Of a stretch of DNA of 47,397 nt, positions 26,163 to 34,132 are shown piece after piece. The notes beneath the pieces were generated by a model. The model did not search any database. It saw nothing but the letters and a program-made list of their open reading frames with translations, and was not told the origin of the DNA. A program made the translations under genes and the position numbers. The stretch is from an uncultured Dokdonia sp. (GTDB taxonomy: Bacteria; Bacteroidota; Bacteroidia; Flavobacteriales; Flavobacteriaceae): contig NZ_CALEMI010000087.1 of the NCBI RefSeq assembly GCF_937910895.1, positions 1 to 47,397 on the forward strand, given 5' to 3'. How positions within the stretch are numbered: position 1 is the stretch's first letter; the number at the start of each line of letters is the position of its first letter.

Positions 26163-26193
26163 TTGTCATTTTACCAAAGTCGCGCCACGGAAT
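26163..26193 (+). repeat. 31-bp direct repeat, copy 2 (non-coding)
   Basis: It matches 11415-11445 at 30 of 31 positions. It lies in the 218-bp gap between the ATPase gene and the 55-aa membrane protein gene, about 90 bp before that start codon. The setting suits a promoter/operator or a site used in DNA processing. Confidence 0.9.
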
Positions 26194-26283
26194 TGAGCAA
26201 GTTTGATCTCAACTTGCACCTAGGTAAAAATAGAAAAGGTCACCTCTAGTAAAACAAGAATTAATAATTAAAAAAACAAATTG

Positions 26284-26451
26284 ATGGCACAAGAATCAAA
26301 CATTGATATGAAAGCTATTGCCTTTATCGCAGGGGCTGGTATTGCGGGTCTATTAATAGGCACTTTTTTAGTCGCTCCAATGATGGCTAAAGCAAAAGCA
26401 AGCAAATTAGAAAAAGAAAAAACCAAAGCGGTTGAAGCTAAAAAAGCGTAA
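26284..26451 (+). CDS. Small single-pass membrane protein (55 aa)
   Basis: A short polar N-terminus is followed by a Gly/Ala/Ile-rich transmembrane segment at about 11-34 (AIAFIAGAGIAGLLIGTFLV) and a Lys/Ala/Glu helix. It is the first gene after the promoter-like gap and is followed by a hairpin. It precedes the 294-aa protein. The plan resembles a major membrane protein of a lipid-containing virion. Confidence 0.7.
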   Translation: MAQESNIDMKAIAFIAGAGIAGLLIGTFLVAPMMAKAKASKLEKEKTKAVEAKKA

Positions 26452-26462
26452 AAGCGCTTTTT
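26441..26462 (+). terminator. Hairpin after the 55-aa gene
   Basis: AAAAAGCG overlapping the stop codon pairs with CGCTTTTT. It may attenuate transcription so that the 55-aa product exceeds the downstream one. Confidence 0.5.
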
Positions 26463-26521
26463 AGTCTTTTGACAGATGTTGTTTTCAGACAACGATTTTA
26501 AACTTTTAAAAAGAAACACTT

Positions 26522-27406
26522 ATGAGTCCATATAATGATGAATTAATGCGTTATCAGGAAGAAGCCGAAGAGCGCTATGATGATTATTTTGCAGGGGAAT
26601 ATGAAGATGATTACGAAACAGGATTAGAAGGGTATGAAGAAGAAGAATATGACGGTTATGATGATGAGTATGACGATCCTTATGAAGAGGACGGCTATAT
26701 TGATCCCATAGGGGATTATGATGATTTTACCAAACAAAGTATTGGGCGTATTAACCCTAATGATCGTACCCTTACCATTGCCGTTACAAATACCTCGGCA
26801 GAAGATGCTATTGCGGTTCTTTTTGGCGCAAATGCAGAAGAAGCCCAGCCCAATGGGGTTGTGGTTGATGTTGAGGAATCCTCCCATAAGGAAGTACGTG
26901 AAGAAAGTAAGGCGCATCCCTTTAAGATTGCGGGGATGAAATATTCTGTAAGCGCTCCGATACAATTTGATAATGTACTTCGTATTCAAAGAAGAACGGC
27001 TTCGGGAACCCAAACCAATCGGGTATATCAACCTCGAAATGCGACTTCGCCTCAAAATTTCAATAATACCCTTATTGATGATGATAACTTTGAAATGGAT
27101 GTTACTGGGCAGGATGCGCTTCGTTTTACCATCAATGCCAATAGTAAGGCGGTCTTTACCTTTACCGTTAAAGCCCGTGCAAATCTTGGAAACTTACTTC
27201 GCGGTCATAATGTAGCGGAACTCTCTCATGTTCCAAGAACCACAGGGCTTCCACAATTGGATTTAATAAGACGTAAACGCCCCACAGCCCTTGGACTTCC
27301 CCCTAGAAGACGTCCTACGCGTCGTCGTAAGCCTACTTCTAGTAGAAAGCGAGTATCAAGAAGACGCAGACGTCCAACCACTCCATTGGTTCGCAGAAGA
27401 CGATAG
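26522..27406 (+). CDS. Candidate major structural (capsid) protein
   Basis: This 294-aa protein has three parts. Residues 1-72 are extremely acidic and Tyr-rich (EEEYDGYDDEYDDPYEEDGY). Residues about 73-245 look beta-rich, with no enzyme motif (RTLTIAVTN, PIQFDNVLRIQRR, ALRFTINANSKAVFTFTVKA). The last 45 residues are Arg-rich (RRRPTRRRKPTSS, RRRRR), fit for nucleic acid binding. It sits after the packaging ATPase and a 55-aa membrane protein and is followed by a strong terminator, as expected for an abundant product. The length is near that of the PM2 and FLiP double-jelly-roll coat proteins. A capsid role is inferred from position and composition only. Confidence 0.55.
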   Translation: MSPYNDELMRYQEEAEERYDDYFAGEYEDDYETGLEGYEEEEYDGYDDEYDDPYEEDGYIDPIGDYDDFTKQSIGRINPNDRTLTIAVTNTSAEDAIAVLFGANAEEAQPNGVVVDVEESSHKEVREESKAHPFKIAGMKYSVSAPIQFDNVLRIQRRTASGTQTNRVYQPRNATSPQNFNNTLIDDDNFEMDVTGQDALRFTINANSKAVFTFTVKARANLGNLLRGHNVAELSHVPRTTGLPQLDLIRRKRPTALGLPPRRRPTRRRKPTSSRKRVSRRRRRPTTPLVRRRR

Positions 27407-27438
27407 CCGGCCACGCCTGTTATTTCTGTAAACCTTAG

Positions 27439-27470
27439 TCGGTATAGCGCACAATCGCGCTATATCGACT
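27439..27470 (+). terminator. Strong terminator after the 294-aa gene
   Basis: GTCGGTATAGCGC pairs with GCGCTATATCGAC (one G-T pair) around a 6-nt loop, followed by TTTAATT. Confidence 0.75.
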
Positions 27471-27493
27471 TTAATTAAAATGCACCTAATTAT

Positions 27494-28087
27494 ATGAATC
27501 ATACCCGATATGCTGAATTGGGACAGAATCGGATCGATTATATTGTCTATCACAATATACTAGAAGCCCAAAAGCTTCTCTACGATCAAGGTTTTGAGTC
27601 CCCTGAAGACCCCGAAGATGTAGTAGAGGCGATCAAAGAGCTTGTTCGTCAAAAAGGACGAGAAGTTATTGAAGCCCTTTTAAAAATTCATCCTGATAAA
27701 AAAGCCATTCTCTCGATAGCTGATATATCAAAGCTATGCGAGAATTGTAAAACAACACTTGGACAATCTAAAAAACAAGGTTGTACTTCATGTACAAAAA
27801 AAACGGCTTCCCTTGAAGATAATTTTACAGAAGAGCCTAGAGAACTCGATAGTAATGCGCGTCTACACTATTTAATTACAAAACACAAAGCGAACCCCAC
27901 AGATACCGAGCTTGAAAAAGAAATCGAAGCGCTTTGGAATACGATACGTACCAAGCCTGAAAAGGCAATAGAAAAACAAACAACAAATCAGCGGTTACTC
28001 ACTAAAAATGAACTATGTATATATGCAAGCATTTTTGGGATTGGGGTGCTTATGGGTTGGGGCTTTTCCTATTCTAAAAATAGCTAG
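27494..28087 (+). CDS. Zinc-ribbon-like protein with C-terminal membrane anchor
   Basis: This 197-aa protein has a helical N-terminus, two CxxC pairs at 82-85 and 97-100 (CENC...CTSC) that could bind zinc, a charged linker, and one C-terminal transmembrane segment (YASIFGIGVLMGWGFSY). It begins the run of tail-anchored proteins downstream of the candidate capsid gene. It is coupled to the next gene with a 2-bp gap. Confidence 0.65.
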   Translation: MNHTRYAELGQNRIDYIVYHNILEAQKLLYDQGFESPEDPEDVVEAIKELVRQKGREVIEALLKIHPDKKAILSIADISKLCENCKTTLGQSKKQGCTSCTKKTASLEDNFTEEPRELDSNARLHYLITKHKANPTDTELEKEIEALWNTIRTKPEKAIEKQTTNQRLLTKNELCIYASIFGIGVLMGWGFSYSKNS

Positions 28088-28089
28088 AT

Positions 28090-28722
28090 ATGACACAACA
28101 ACAATATAATGAAGCGATCAATCTGATAGGGCATTTAATTCTTACCGCTAGTGATACCCTTACCGAGTTATTAGCACACCATGGGGTAGGCTTTGAGACC
28201 GCTCCTACTAAAAGACAACTTATTGATGCGACTATTGAAAAGCTTAAAAGCGATACTGATGGTTTTACGAAAGGGTTAGCCAAATTAGTAGATCGCCATA
28301 TAGATATAGAGGTAGATTCTATGGTTTGGCTTAGAAAGGTTGGCTTTGATTTGCCTGATGCAGAGGATGCTTTTTTTGGAGGACTCATTAAAGGCGCGAT
28401 AGGCGCCATTGGGGGACTTTTAAAAAAGAAAAAGAGTAACAACAATAACAGCTCAAATAATGTCTTTTCTTCACAAGCCATGCAGGCGAAACGTGATTTG
28501 GAATTACAAATCCAGCGTATGCAAGAACAACAACGCCGAAGAGATGAAGAGCGCCGAAGAGAAGAGGCAGAGCGCGCACGGCTAGAGCGAGAAGCACAAG
28601 CTAAAAAACGTACACAAACCATGCTTATCATAGGTGGGGTAGTTCTTCTAGTCAGCCTTGTTGGAGTTGCCCTTTTTATGTCCCGTTCTAAAGCGCCAAT
28701 GTATAACCCTTCAAGACCTTAG
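28090..28722 (+). CDS. Tail-anchored protein with Gly-rich hinge and coiled coil
   Basis: This 210-aa protein has an N-terminal helical domain, a Gly/Ile stretch (GGLIKGAIGAIGGLLKKKK, about 97-115), an Asn/Ser patch, and a long Arg/Glu-rich coiled coil (about 135-175). A C-terminal transmembrane segment follows (MLIIGGVVLLVSLVGVALFM). No family is recognised. The architecture suits a structural membrane protein. Confidence 0.65.
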   Translation: MTQQQYNEAINLIGHLILTASDTLTELLAHHGVGFETAPTKRQLIDATIEKLKSDTDGFTKGLAKLVDRHIDIEVDSMVWLRKVGFDLPDAEDAFFGGLIKGAIGAIGGLLKKKKSNNNNSSNNVFSSQAMQAKRDLELQIQRMQEQQRRRDEERRREEAERARLEREAQAKKRTQTMLIIGGVVLLVSLVGVALFMSRSKAPMYNPSRP

Positions 28723-28724
28723 AT

Positions 28725-29264
28725 ATGATCATTATCGATAGAGAAGATTTTTTAGAAAAAGAGGAATTATATGATGATTTTAACGCCTATGGGCTTCCCA
28801 CTAAATCAATAATTCATAGAGGTATAGCACGTCCTTATGGTCATAATAGAAGAAAAACAAGAGTGAATAGCGGTGGTGCTCGACCGATGTCAAGACCGAA
28901 AATAAGAAGACCTGTAAAAGGGTCAATGCGTATTCTTTTGCCAAGAAAAAAGGCTATAAAATTTGGAGAGCCTAGAGGTATTCCATTAAAAAAGTTTCCC
29001 ATACTAAAGGGGACTCCTGCTGTTAAGGCTAAGGAAATTAAAAAAGAGAATACACCTGTTCAAAGAAAGACTACTAGTGCTAAAACCAAAGCAAGAGTAA
29101 AGGCAAAAGCGCTTAAAGAAGAGATCACTCAAAAAGAAGTTCCCTCCAAAGTGACTACACCTAAAATGAGTACCAAGAAAAAGTTACTCATTATTGGACT
29201 TACGATATCCATAGTCACGATCACAGGTTATTTCATTTATAAAGCACAAAAAAATAAAAACTAA
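28725..29264 (+). CDS. Very basic tail-anchored protein
   Basis: This 179-aa protein is dominated by Lys and Arg from about 30 to 150. One transmembrane segment lies near the C-terminus (LLIIGLTISIVTITGYFIY), followed by KAQKNKN. The basic domain probably faces DNA or an acidic partner such as the 294-aa protein. It lies 2 bp after the previous gene. Confidence 0.62.
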   Translation: MIIIDREDFLEKEELYDDFNAYGLPTKSIIHRGIARPYGHNRRKTRVNSGGARPMSRPKIRRPVKGSMRILLPRKKAIKFGEPRGIPLKKFPILKGTPAVKAKEIKKENTPVQRKTTSAKTKARVKAKALKEEITQKEVPSKVTTPKMSTKKKLLIIGLTISIVTITGYFIYKAQKNKN

Positions 29265-29265
29265 A

Positions 29266-29493
29266 ATGAATACACAAGCAAATCCTATAGAAACAGAAGT
29301 CGAAGAACAAGGACAATTAGAAGCTGGATTTCTATTCGCATCTTTTAAAAACACAGGAATGGGTAATGTTATAGTCAATGGTGTGATCTTATCCGCTGGA
29401 GAGGCAAAAAGCTATCCTTTTGTTGGCAAGGCATATCAGGCGATCTCTTATGATTCGCAATTAAGCACTTTACGAATCCTATACATTTTATAA
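29266..29493 (+). CDS. Small hypothetical protein
   Basis: This 75-aa protein is beta-rich in its second half (GNVIVNGVILSAGEAKSYPFVG). It has no membrane span or known motif. It sits within a block of genes with 1-3 bp spacing, so it is almost certainly expressed. Confidence 0.6.
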   Translation: MNTQANPIETEVEEQGQLEAGFLFASFKNTGMGNVIVNGVILSAGEAKSYPFVGKAYQAISYDSQLSTLRILYIL

Positions 29494-29495
29494 AT

Positions 29496-29915
29496 ATGAT
29501 CGATGATCCCCTTTTTGCATATATGTACCCCGAAGAAGATCACTTTTTTGGTAGCCGAAAAAAGCGAAAAAGGCGTCAGGCACGTCGAAAGGCAAAACAA
29601 GCACAACGCGCTCAAAGCCCTAAAGTACTAGCTAGAAAAGCACGTCAAAAAACTTTTTTTAAAAAAGTAGGCAATGTATATCGCGATATAGGAGGTGCTA
29701 CAGCAATCGGGCAAGCGGTAGATACCCTTGTAAACCCTAGCCAAACCGATTCCTCCCATACTCCTAGCGATTATGAAATAGGACTTTTATCACAAGAGGA
29801 AAAAGCAGAAACCTCTTCTAAAAACAAAGGGGTTCCCATGGCATTTTTTATCATTTCAGGAGTGTTAGTGCTAGGTGTTGTGGGGCTGATTATGTATAAG
29901 AAAAGACAATCTTAA
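29496..29915 (+). CDS. Basic tail-anchored protein
   Basis: This 139-aa protein begins with an acidic/aromatic stretch, then an Arg/Lys-rich region (KKRKRRQARRKAKQ), a linker, and a C-terminal membrane segment (MAFFIISGVLVLGVVGLIMY) ending in KKRQS. It has the same plan as its neighbours. Confidence 0.62.
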   Translation: MIDDPLFAYMYPEEDHFFGSRKKRKRRQARRKAKQAQRAQSPKVLARKARQKTFFKKVGNVYRDIGGATAIGQAVDTLVNPSQTDSSHTPSDYEIGLLSQEEKAETSSKNKGVPMAFFIISGVLVLGVVGLIMYKKRQS

Positions 29916-29923
29916 GTAAAGAC

Positions 29924-30652
29924 ATGATGATTCCCATTCCAACAAATAAACAGCGTTTTATCATCCATCTAAGAATAAGAGCCAAGCGTCCTATGGAATT
30001 AGGAATTCAGGCGTATGATCCTAGATACCGTCACACCTACTATCTGCGTCGTAAAGCGTGGTTTACACAAGAGAGTGACGAGCGAGAATTTCAGCTTAGA
30101 TTTCCAGTATCCTCAAAGAAAATGGAACTACTGATTTTTGATAAAAATGCTTTAGATGATAGGAATTTCTCGGTGGTAGGTTTTGAAGTGAAGCCCATGG
30201 AAGATCCTCCATTTTGGGCATCTGAATCTGAGCATCGTTTTTTAAGGTTTGCCGTGGGGTTTGCTCAAAAAGCAGGATACACTCCAACAGGGTATTATGA
30301 TAGCCCTAACGGGGAGTTTTTATTTCATTACGTAGCTTCAATTACCGATGGATCAGGCAAAGAACTTATTACCCCTGCAAGAACCCACCGCTTAATGCCG
30401 AGGGTTCAAATATCAAAGCGCCTGTTTTTAGGCTATAGCATTCCGATTCGTGTGGCGATTCTCGCCCATGAAGGGTGTCATTGGTTTTTAAATACCCGAA
30501 GTCAAAAAACAGCAGATTTATGTGGGATCAAAAAGTACTTGGATTATGGTTTTCCAAAAATTGAAGCAGTCTATGCCATGACTAAAATATTTGGAAGCTA
30601 CCCTGAGCTTGTCGGGCAGGCGCAATTAGATAGAACCCTAGATGTGGTGTGA
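29924..30652 (+). CDS. HExxH metallopeptidase-like protein
   Basis: This 242-aa protein has a beta-rich N-terminal part and the motif AILAHEGCHWFLN, giving zinc ligands H182 and H186 and catalytic E183. D198 lies 12 residues after the second His and is a possible third ligand. It could process structural proteins or cut peptide cross-bridges. No signal peptide is seen. It starts 9 bp after the previous gene. Confidence 0.6.
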   Translation: MMIPIPTNKQRFIIHLRIRAKRPMELGIQAYDPRYRHTYYLRRKAWFTQESDEREFQLRFPVSSKKMELLIFDKNALDDRNFSVVGFEVKPMEDPPFWASESEHRFLRFAVGFAQKAGYTPTGYYDSPNGEFLFHYVASITDGSGKELITPARTHRLMPRVQISKRLFLGYSIPIRVAILAHEGCHWFLNTRSQKTADLCGIKKYLDYGFPKIEAVYAMTKIFGSYPELVGQAQLDRTLDVV

Positions 30653-30707
30653 TTTATAGAGAACTATATCCATGAAAAAGAAACGATCAATTAATTAAAA
30701 AAATATA

Positions 30708-32141
30708 ATGGCACATCCTTTAGATACACACGCAAGATATAGAGCATTCTATAAACACCTTAGCAAAGAATTTCAGTCTTTACAATTTGTAGTGACTAAT
30801 TCCTCCGATACCTCAGAGCGTGTTCGCTTATGGGGAGCTAATAGTAATTTATCTATTAGCACCACAGAGCAGTTTACCAATCGTTTTAATGACACCCTAG
30901 CCATTGAGGTGGGTAACTATCCACAAGGGATGGTATATAACCCTGCTAATGACTTGTTTTATGTGGTGAATCAACTCTCGGATGATGTAAGTGTTTTTGA
31001 TAGTCAGGGCGTGATTATTCAAACCATTACTCTTGCTATCACTCCTTTTGCTGAGTCGTATTCCCCGATTACTATTATAGCAAATACAAAACAAGATAGC
31101 CCCAACTATGGAGAGGTGTATGTTCTTAGTTCCATTCGAGATAGTATTAGTGTGATTACACTAGATTTTACCATTAGTGAAGAATTTTCAGTCATTAAAC
31201 GTCCGACAGGTATTGTCTATAACCCAATTGATGATGCGCTTTATGTTATTGGGATTACCGAGGCGAATATGTTTGTGATTGATTTAGCTACTAAGGATGT
31301 AGCACAGCGTTCTATCGAGGGGATTCCTTCGAGTATCGGTATTGATAGCGATACAGGAAATGTCTTTATTCATATTCCAGTATTGGAACAGGTCTTTGTA
31401 TATGATACTAATCATACTCGCTTAGCACTGATAGATCAAATCACAAAAGATATTACCGCATGGGCGTATCGTCCACTCTCGAAACACATCTATGGTATTG
31501 TGGCTAATGATGCCTCACTACTTGTAATAAATACCATCACTTTTATAGATAACCAAATTGCTTTGCAAGGCGTTGGCGCAAGTATTGCCTATAGTACTTC
31601 GGAAGGACTTATCTACATTGGAGAGACTACTAATTTTCAGGTGTTACGATTAAACAGCGATAATGAATTTATCGATCCTTACCCAATAACCGATTTTGAA
31701 ACGGGTATTGTCATCCACCCTGTAAGCGGTTTAGTAGCCTTTTCAAAGGCAACTCAGAATAGCGTGACCCTTGGAAGGGTTATAAAGCAAGGGGTCACTA
31801 TCAAAGAAGATTATCAGGAGTATCGTCAAGAATTTCAATTTAATCCAGCACAAGTAAAACACCTAAAAATCATTAGTAGTGATCGCCTTATAAGCACCCT
31901 TGAACTTGAAGATATTTCCATCAGTGGTAAAAGTGATCGGCGCTTTATAAGCATCGGAAATTACAACAGTCCTCAAAACTTTCTAAACGTAGCCGAAGTT
32001 TTTGAAATGGAAGGTGTGGTCATTGATGGACTCCATCGGTGGTATTTTACCCTTCCCGCTCAAACGAGCATTACCCTACTTATCTACTATACCAAACTAG
32101 ATTGGTTTAATGTGCTTGAAGCTCAGTTAGAAAGTCAATAG
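30708..32141 (+). CDS. Beta-propeller protein (YVTN/NHL-like repeats)
   Basis: This 477-aa protein contains repeated blades of the type G.VYNP.....YV......V.V.D. Examples are MVYNPANDLFYVVNQLSDDVSVFD, IVYNPIDDALYVIGI and IAYSTSEGLIYIGE, at about 75-340. A beta-rich C-terminal domain follows (about 360-477). There is no signal peptide. In a virus-like context a propeller plus beta domain could be a spike or receptor-binding protein. It is separated by 55 bp on one side and 37 bp on the other. Confidence 0.7.
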   Translation: MAHPLDTHARYRAFYKHLSKEFQSLQFVVTNSSDTSERVRLWGANSNLSISTTEQFTNRFNDTLAIEVGNYPQGMVYNPANDLFYVVNQLSDDVSVFDSQGVIIQTITLAITPFAESYSPITIIANTKQDSPNYGEVYVLSSIRDSISVITLDFTISEEFSVIKRPTGIVYNPIDDALYVIGITEANMFVIDLATKDVAQRSIEGIPSSIGIDSDTGNVFIHIPVLEQVFVYDTNHTRLALIDQITKDITAWAYRPLSKHIYGIVANDASLLVINTITFIDNQIALQGVGASIAYSTSEGLIYIGETTNFQVLRLNSDNEFIDPYPITDFETGIVIHPVSGLVAFSKATQNSVTLGRVIKQGVTIKEDYQEYRQEFQFNPAQVKHLKIISSDRLISTLELEDISISGKSDRRFISIGNYNSPQNFLNVAEVFEMEGVVIDGLHRWYFTLPAQTSITLLIYYTKLDWFNVLEAQLESQ

Positions 32142-32178
32142 TGAAGACGTATTCACACTAAACTTAAAACGAAAAGAA

Positions 32179-32616
32179 ATGATAAAAACACTTATACATA
32201 TCGCCCTTAGTCAATACGGCACTACCGAGAAGGTAGGAAATACACACAACCCTGTGATTGTAAATTATTTTAAAGAAATCGGATATCAGTGGGTAAAAGA
32301 TGATGAAATGGCATGGTGTAGTGCCTTTGCCAATTGGGTCGCTTTAAAAGCGAATAAGAAAGCAAGTGGAAAACTCAATGCCCGCTCTTGGCTAGGAGTA
32401 GGGAAAAAGAAAATAAAACCTTCAGTTGGGGATATCGTTGTTTTCTGGAGAGAGTCTAAAAATTCTTGGAAAGGACACGTTGGCTTTTTTATTGGCTATT
32501 CAGAGGATGGTAAGCACATCTATTGCCTTGGTGGAAACCAAAATAATCAGGTAAATATCAAAGCCTACCCTACTTATCGATTACTTGGCTTTAGAGAACT
32601 CATGCCAAGCCTCTAA
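32179..32616 (+). CDS. CHAP/NlpC-like peptidoglycan peptidase (TIGR02594-type)
   Basis: This 145-aa single-domain enzyme has catalytic Cys47 in MAWCSAFANW, His100 in WKGHVGFFIGY and polar residue Asn120 in LGGNQNNQV. Family members cut peptidoglycan peptides or the amide bond. There is no signal peptide, so release needs a holin, or the enzyme is carried in the particle. All catalytic residues are present, in contrast to the next gene. Confidence 0.85.
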   Translation: MIKTLIHIALSQYGTTEKVGNTHNPVIVNYFKEIGYQWVKDDEMAWCSAFANWVALKANKKASGKLNARSWLGVGKKKIKPSVGDIVVFWRESKNSWKGHVGFFIGYSEDGKHIYCLGGNQNNQVNIKAYPTYRLLGFRELMPSL

Positions 32617-32649
32617 TGGGCAGCAAAAAATAACAAAAACGTAAAGAAA

Positions 32650-33162
32650 ATGGAAGCACTTAATTATTTAGTTATTCAATCCACCAATACCTCAGAGGCG
32701 AAGGATTTAAGCAAGCAAGATGTTATAAAGCATCATACAACTCCTACCTCTCTCGGTGGTTTAGGATTTAACAGACCAGGATTTGACTATCTGATTCTTC
32801 AAGATGGAACTCTTGAAACCCTAGTGAATGAACACAGTCCTACCGATGTAGATTTATGGGGAATTTCAGGAGGTAAATATCCGATTTTAGGAAACGTAAA
32901 ACACATCGGATATGTTGGTGGACGTACCCTAAAAGAAGCTTTTTGGAAAGACACTCGAACCGAGGAGCAAGAAAAAACCTTAGAGGCGGTGGTTAGATTT
33001 TACACCCTTCGATTTCCTAAAATAATTGTGGTAGGTTTTGATGATCCAACACGCATAGAGGAATCTAAAAACCCTGCTTTTGATGTGCAGAAGTGGTTAG
33101 TATCTCATGGTATTTCTGCTCAAAATCAATATCAGAAAATACCACTAACAAGAACTGTTTAA
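32650..33162 (+). CDS. Catalytically dead amidase_2 homologue
   Basis: This 170-aa protein follows the T7-lysozyme-like amidase fold from end to end: NYLVIQSTNT, RPGFDYLILQDGTL, KHIGYVGGRT, VVGFDD and SKNPAFDVQKWL. The residues that should be zinc ligands or catalytic are changed. IHxT is IQST (Q10), GYHY is GFDY (F45, D46), GHRD is GFDD (F130), and the Cys of ACPxF is Asn (N141). It probably binds peptidoglycan or has a structural role. Confidence 0.75.
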   Translation: MEALNYLVIQSTNTSEAKDLSKQDVIKHHTTPTSLGGLGFNRPGFDYLILQDGTLETLVNEHSPTDVDLWGISGGKYPILGNVKHIGYVGGRTLKEAFWKDTRTEEQEKTLEAVVRFYTLRFPKIIVVGFDDPTRIEESKNPAFDVQKWLVSHGISAQNQYQKIPLTRTV

Positions 33163-33184
33163 ACCCTTTATATCCACTAAAAAA

Positions 33185-33631
33185 ATGTCAAAGTCTTTAA
33201 CTGTAGATACCTACTCCTTTGTAATCCCTGAAAAGGATGATCCTTGTGATTTATGGATTACCTATTTTGAAGGTCTTAAAAAAGCCGTAGGACACCATCA
33301 CGCCAAAACCTTGTGGCTTGTTACTTGGAAAAGCAATGGCAGTACGAGTTGTACTACTCGTCCTAGTTTTACTACTTGGATGGATAAACAAAATCTCGAT
33401 GTTTCTAATATCGCAACACGCACCATCTCTGATCTGTCTGAAATTCAGGGAAATTTCTTTGGACTCGGAAAGAATCTGACCAAGGTGGTGGCAATTGGTA
33501 TTCCTGCACTTTTAATCGCCCTTTTGATTGGGATTTTAGTCATTGGTAAAAAGGCGGTGGATAGCACCGATATAGAGGACTTAAAAATGCTCACCCCTGT
33601 GGGAAGAGCAAGTAAATTACTCATCAAATGA
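33185..33631 (+). CDS. Tail-anchored hypothetical protein
   Basis: This 148-aa protein has a soluble N-terminal part with conserved-looking aromatic and His residues (AVGHHHAKTLWLVTW) and a C-terminal membrane segment (VVAIGIPALLIALLIGILVIG). It overlaps the next start by 4 bp. The family is not recognised. Confidence 0.62.
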   Translation: MSKSLTVDTYSFVIPEKDDPCDLWITYFEGLKKAVGHHHAKTLWLVTWKSNGSTSCTTRPSFTTWMDKQNLDVSNIATRTISDLSEIQGNFFGLGKNLTKVVAIGIPALLIALLIGILVIGKKAVDSTDIEDLKMLTPVGRASKLLIK

Positions 33632-34122
33632 GACTAACCAATACACATAAAGTAGGTATTGCAAGTGTACTAGGAGTTTTAGTGCTAAGTGTCGGGTATG
33701 TTCGCATAAGAGCCAAACAAAAAGACAAAAGATATACGGTATTACTTGAAGCTATTTCAAGAGTGCTTGGGGATATTGAAGGGGGACTTGATTCAACCAA
33801 AGCCTTTGATTTGCAGTACAAGGCTAGAGTATTACAACACGTATCTCAAACAGTCATCACCCTTAAAAAGCAAACAGCGAATCAGTTTGCTAAACAAATC
33901 TACGATGCCTTAACCCCATGGTATTTGAATGATGATGAAGAGAAAATATATGGCGTTTTTCGAGCTTTAAAAGATAAACTACAAGTATCACAACTTGCCC
34001 ATTCTTATCAACAGGAATATGGAAATAACTTGATTGATGTGCTAAAGGATCGTTTAAGCACCTCTGAAATAAAAATCATTATGGGTATTGTAGCAAAGCT
34101 ACCGCCCTATAGAACCTTATAA
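33628..34122 (+). CDS. N-anchored membrane protein, paralogue A
   Basis: This 164-aa protein has an N-terminal membrane segment (VGIASVLGVLVLSVGYV) followed by a helical domain. The C-terminal 75 residues (YDALTPWYLNDDEEKIYGVF, then DKLQV and LPPY) match the end of the next gene's product in order and spacing. The helical repeat resembles annexin-like repeats seen in some Bacteroidota phage proteins. Confidence 0.65.
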   Translation: MRLTNTHKVGIASVLGVLVLSVGYVRIRAKQKDKRYTVLLEAISRVLGDIEGGLDSTKAFDLQYKARVLQHVSQTVITLKKQTANQFAKQIYDALTPWYLNDDEEKIYGVFRALKDKLQVSQLAHSYQQEYGNNLIDVLKDRLSTSEIKIIMGIVAKLPPYRTL

Positions 34123-34132
34123 AAAACAACAG

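Noticed and set aside
28074-28631. 185-codon minus-strand ORF opposite the tail-anchored protein gene
   Set aside because: It is Ser/Arg/Cys-rich and fully overlaps a well-coupled rightward gene, so it is a shadow frame.
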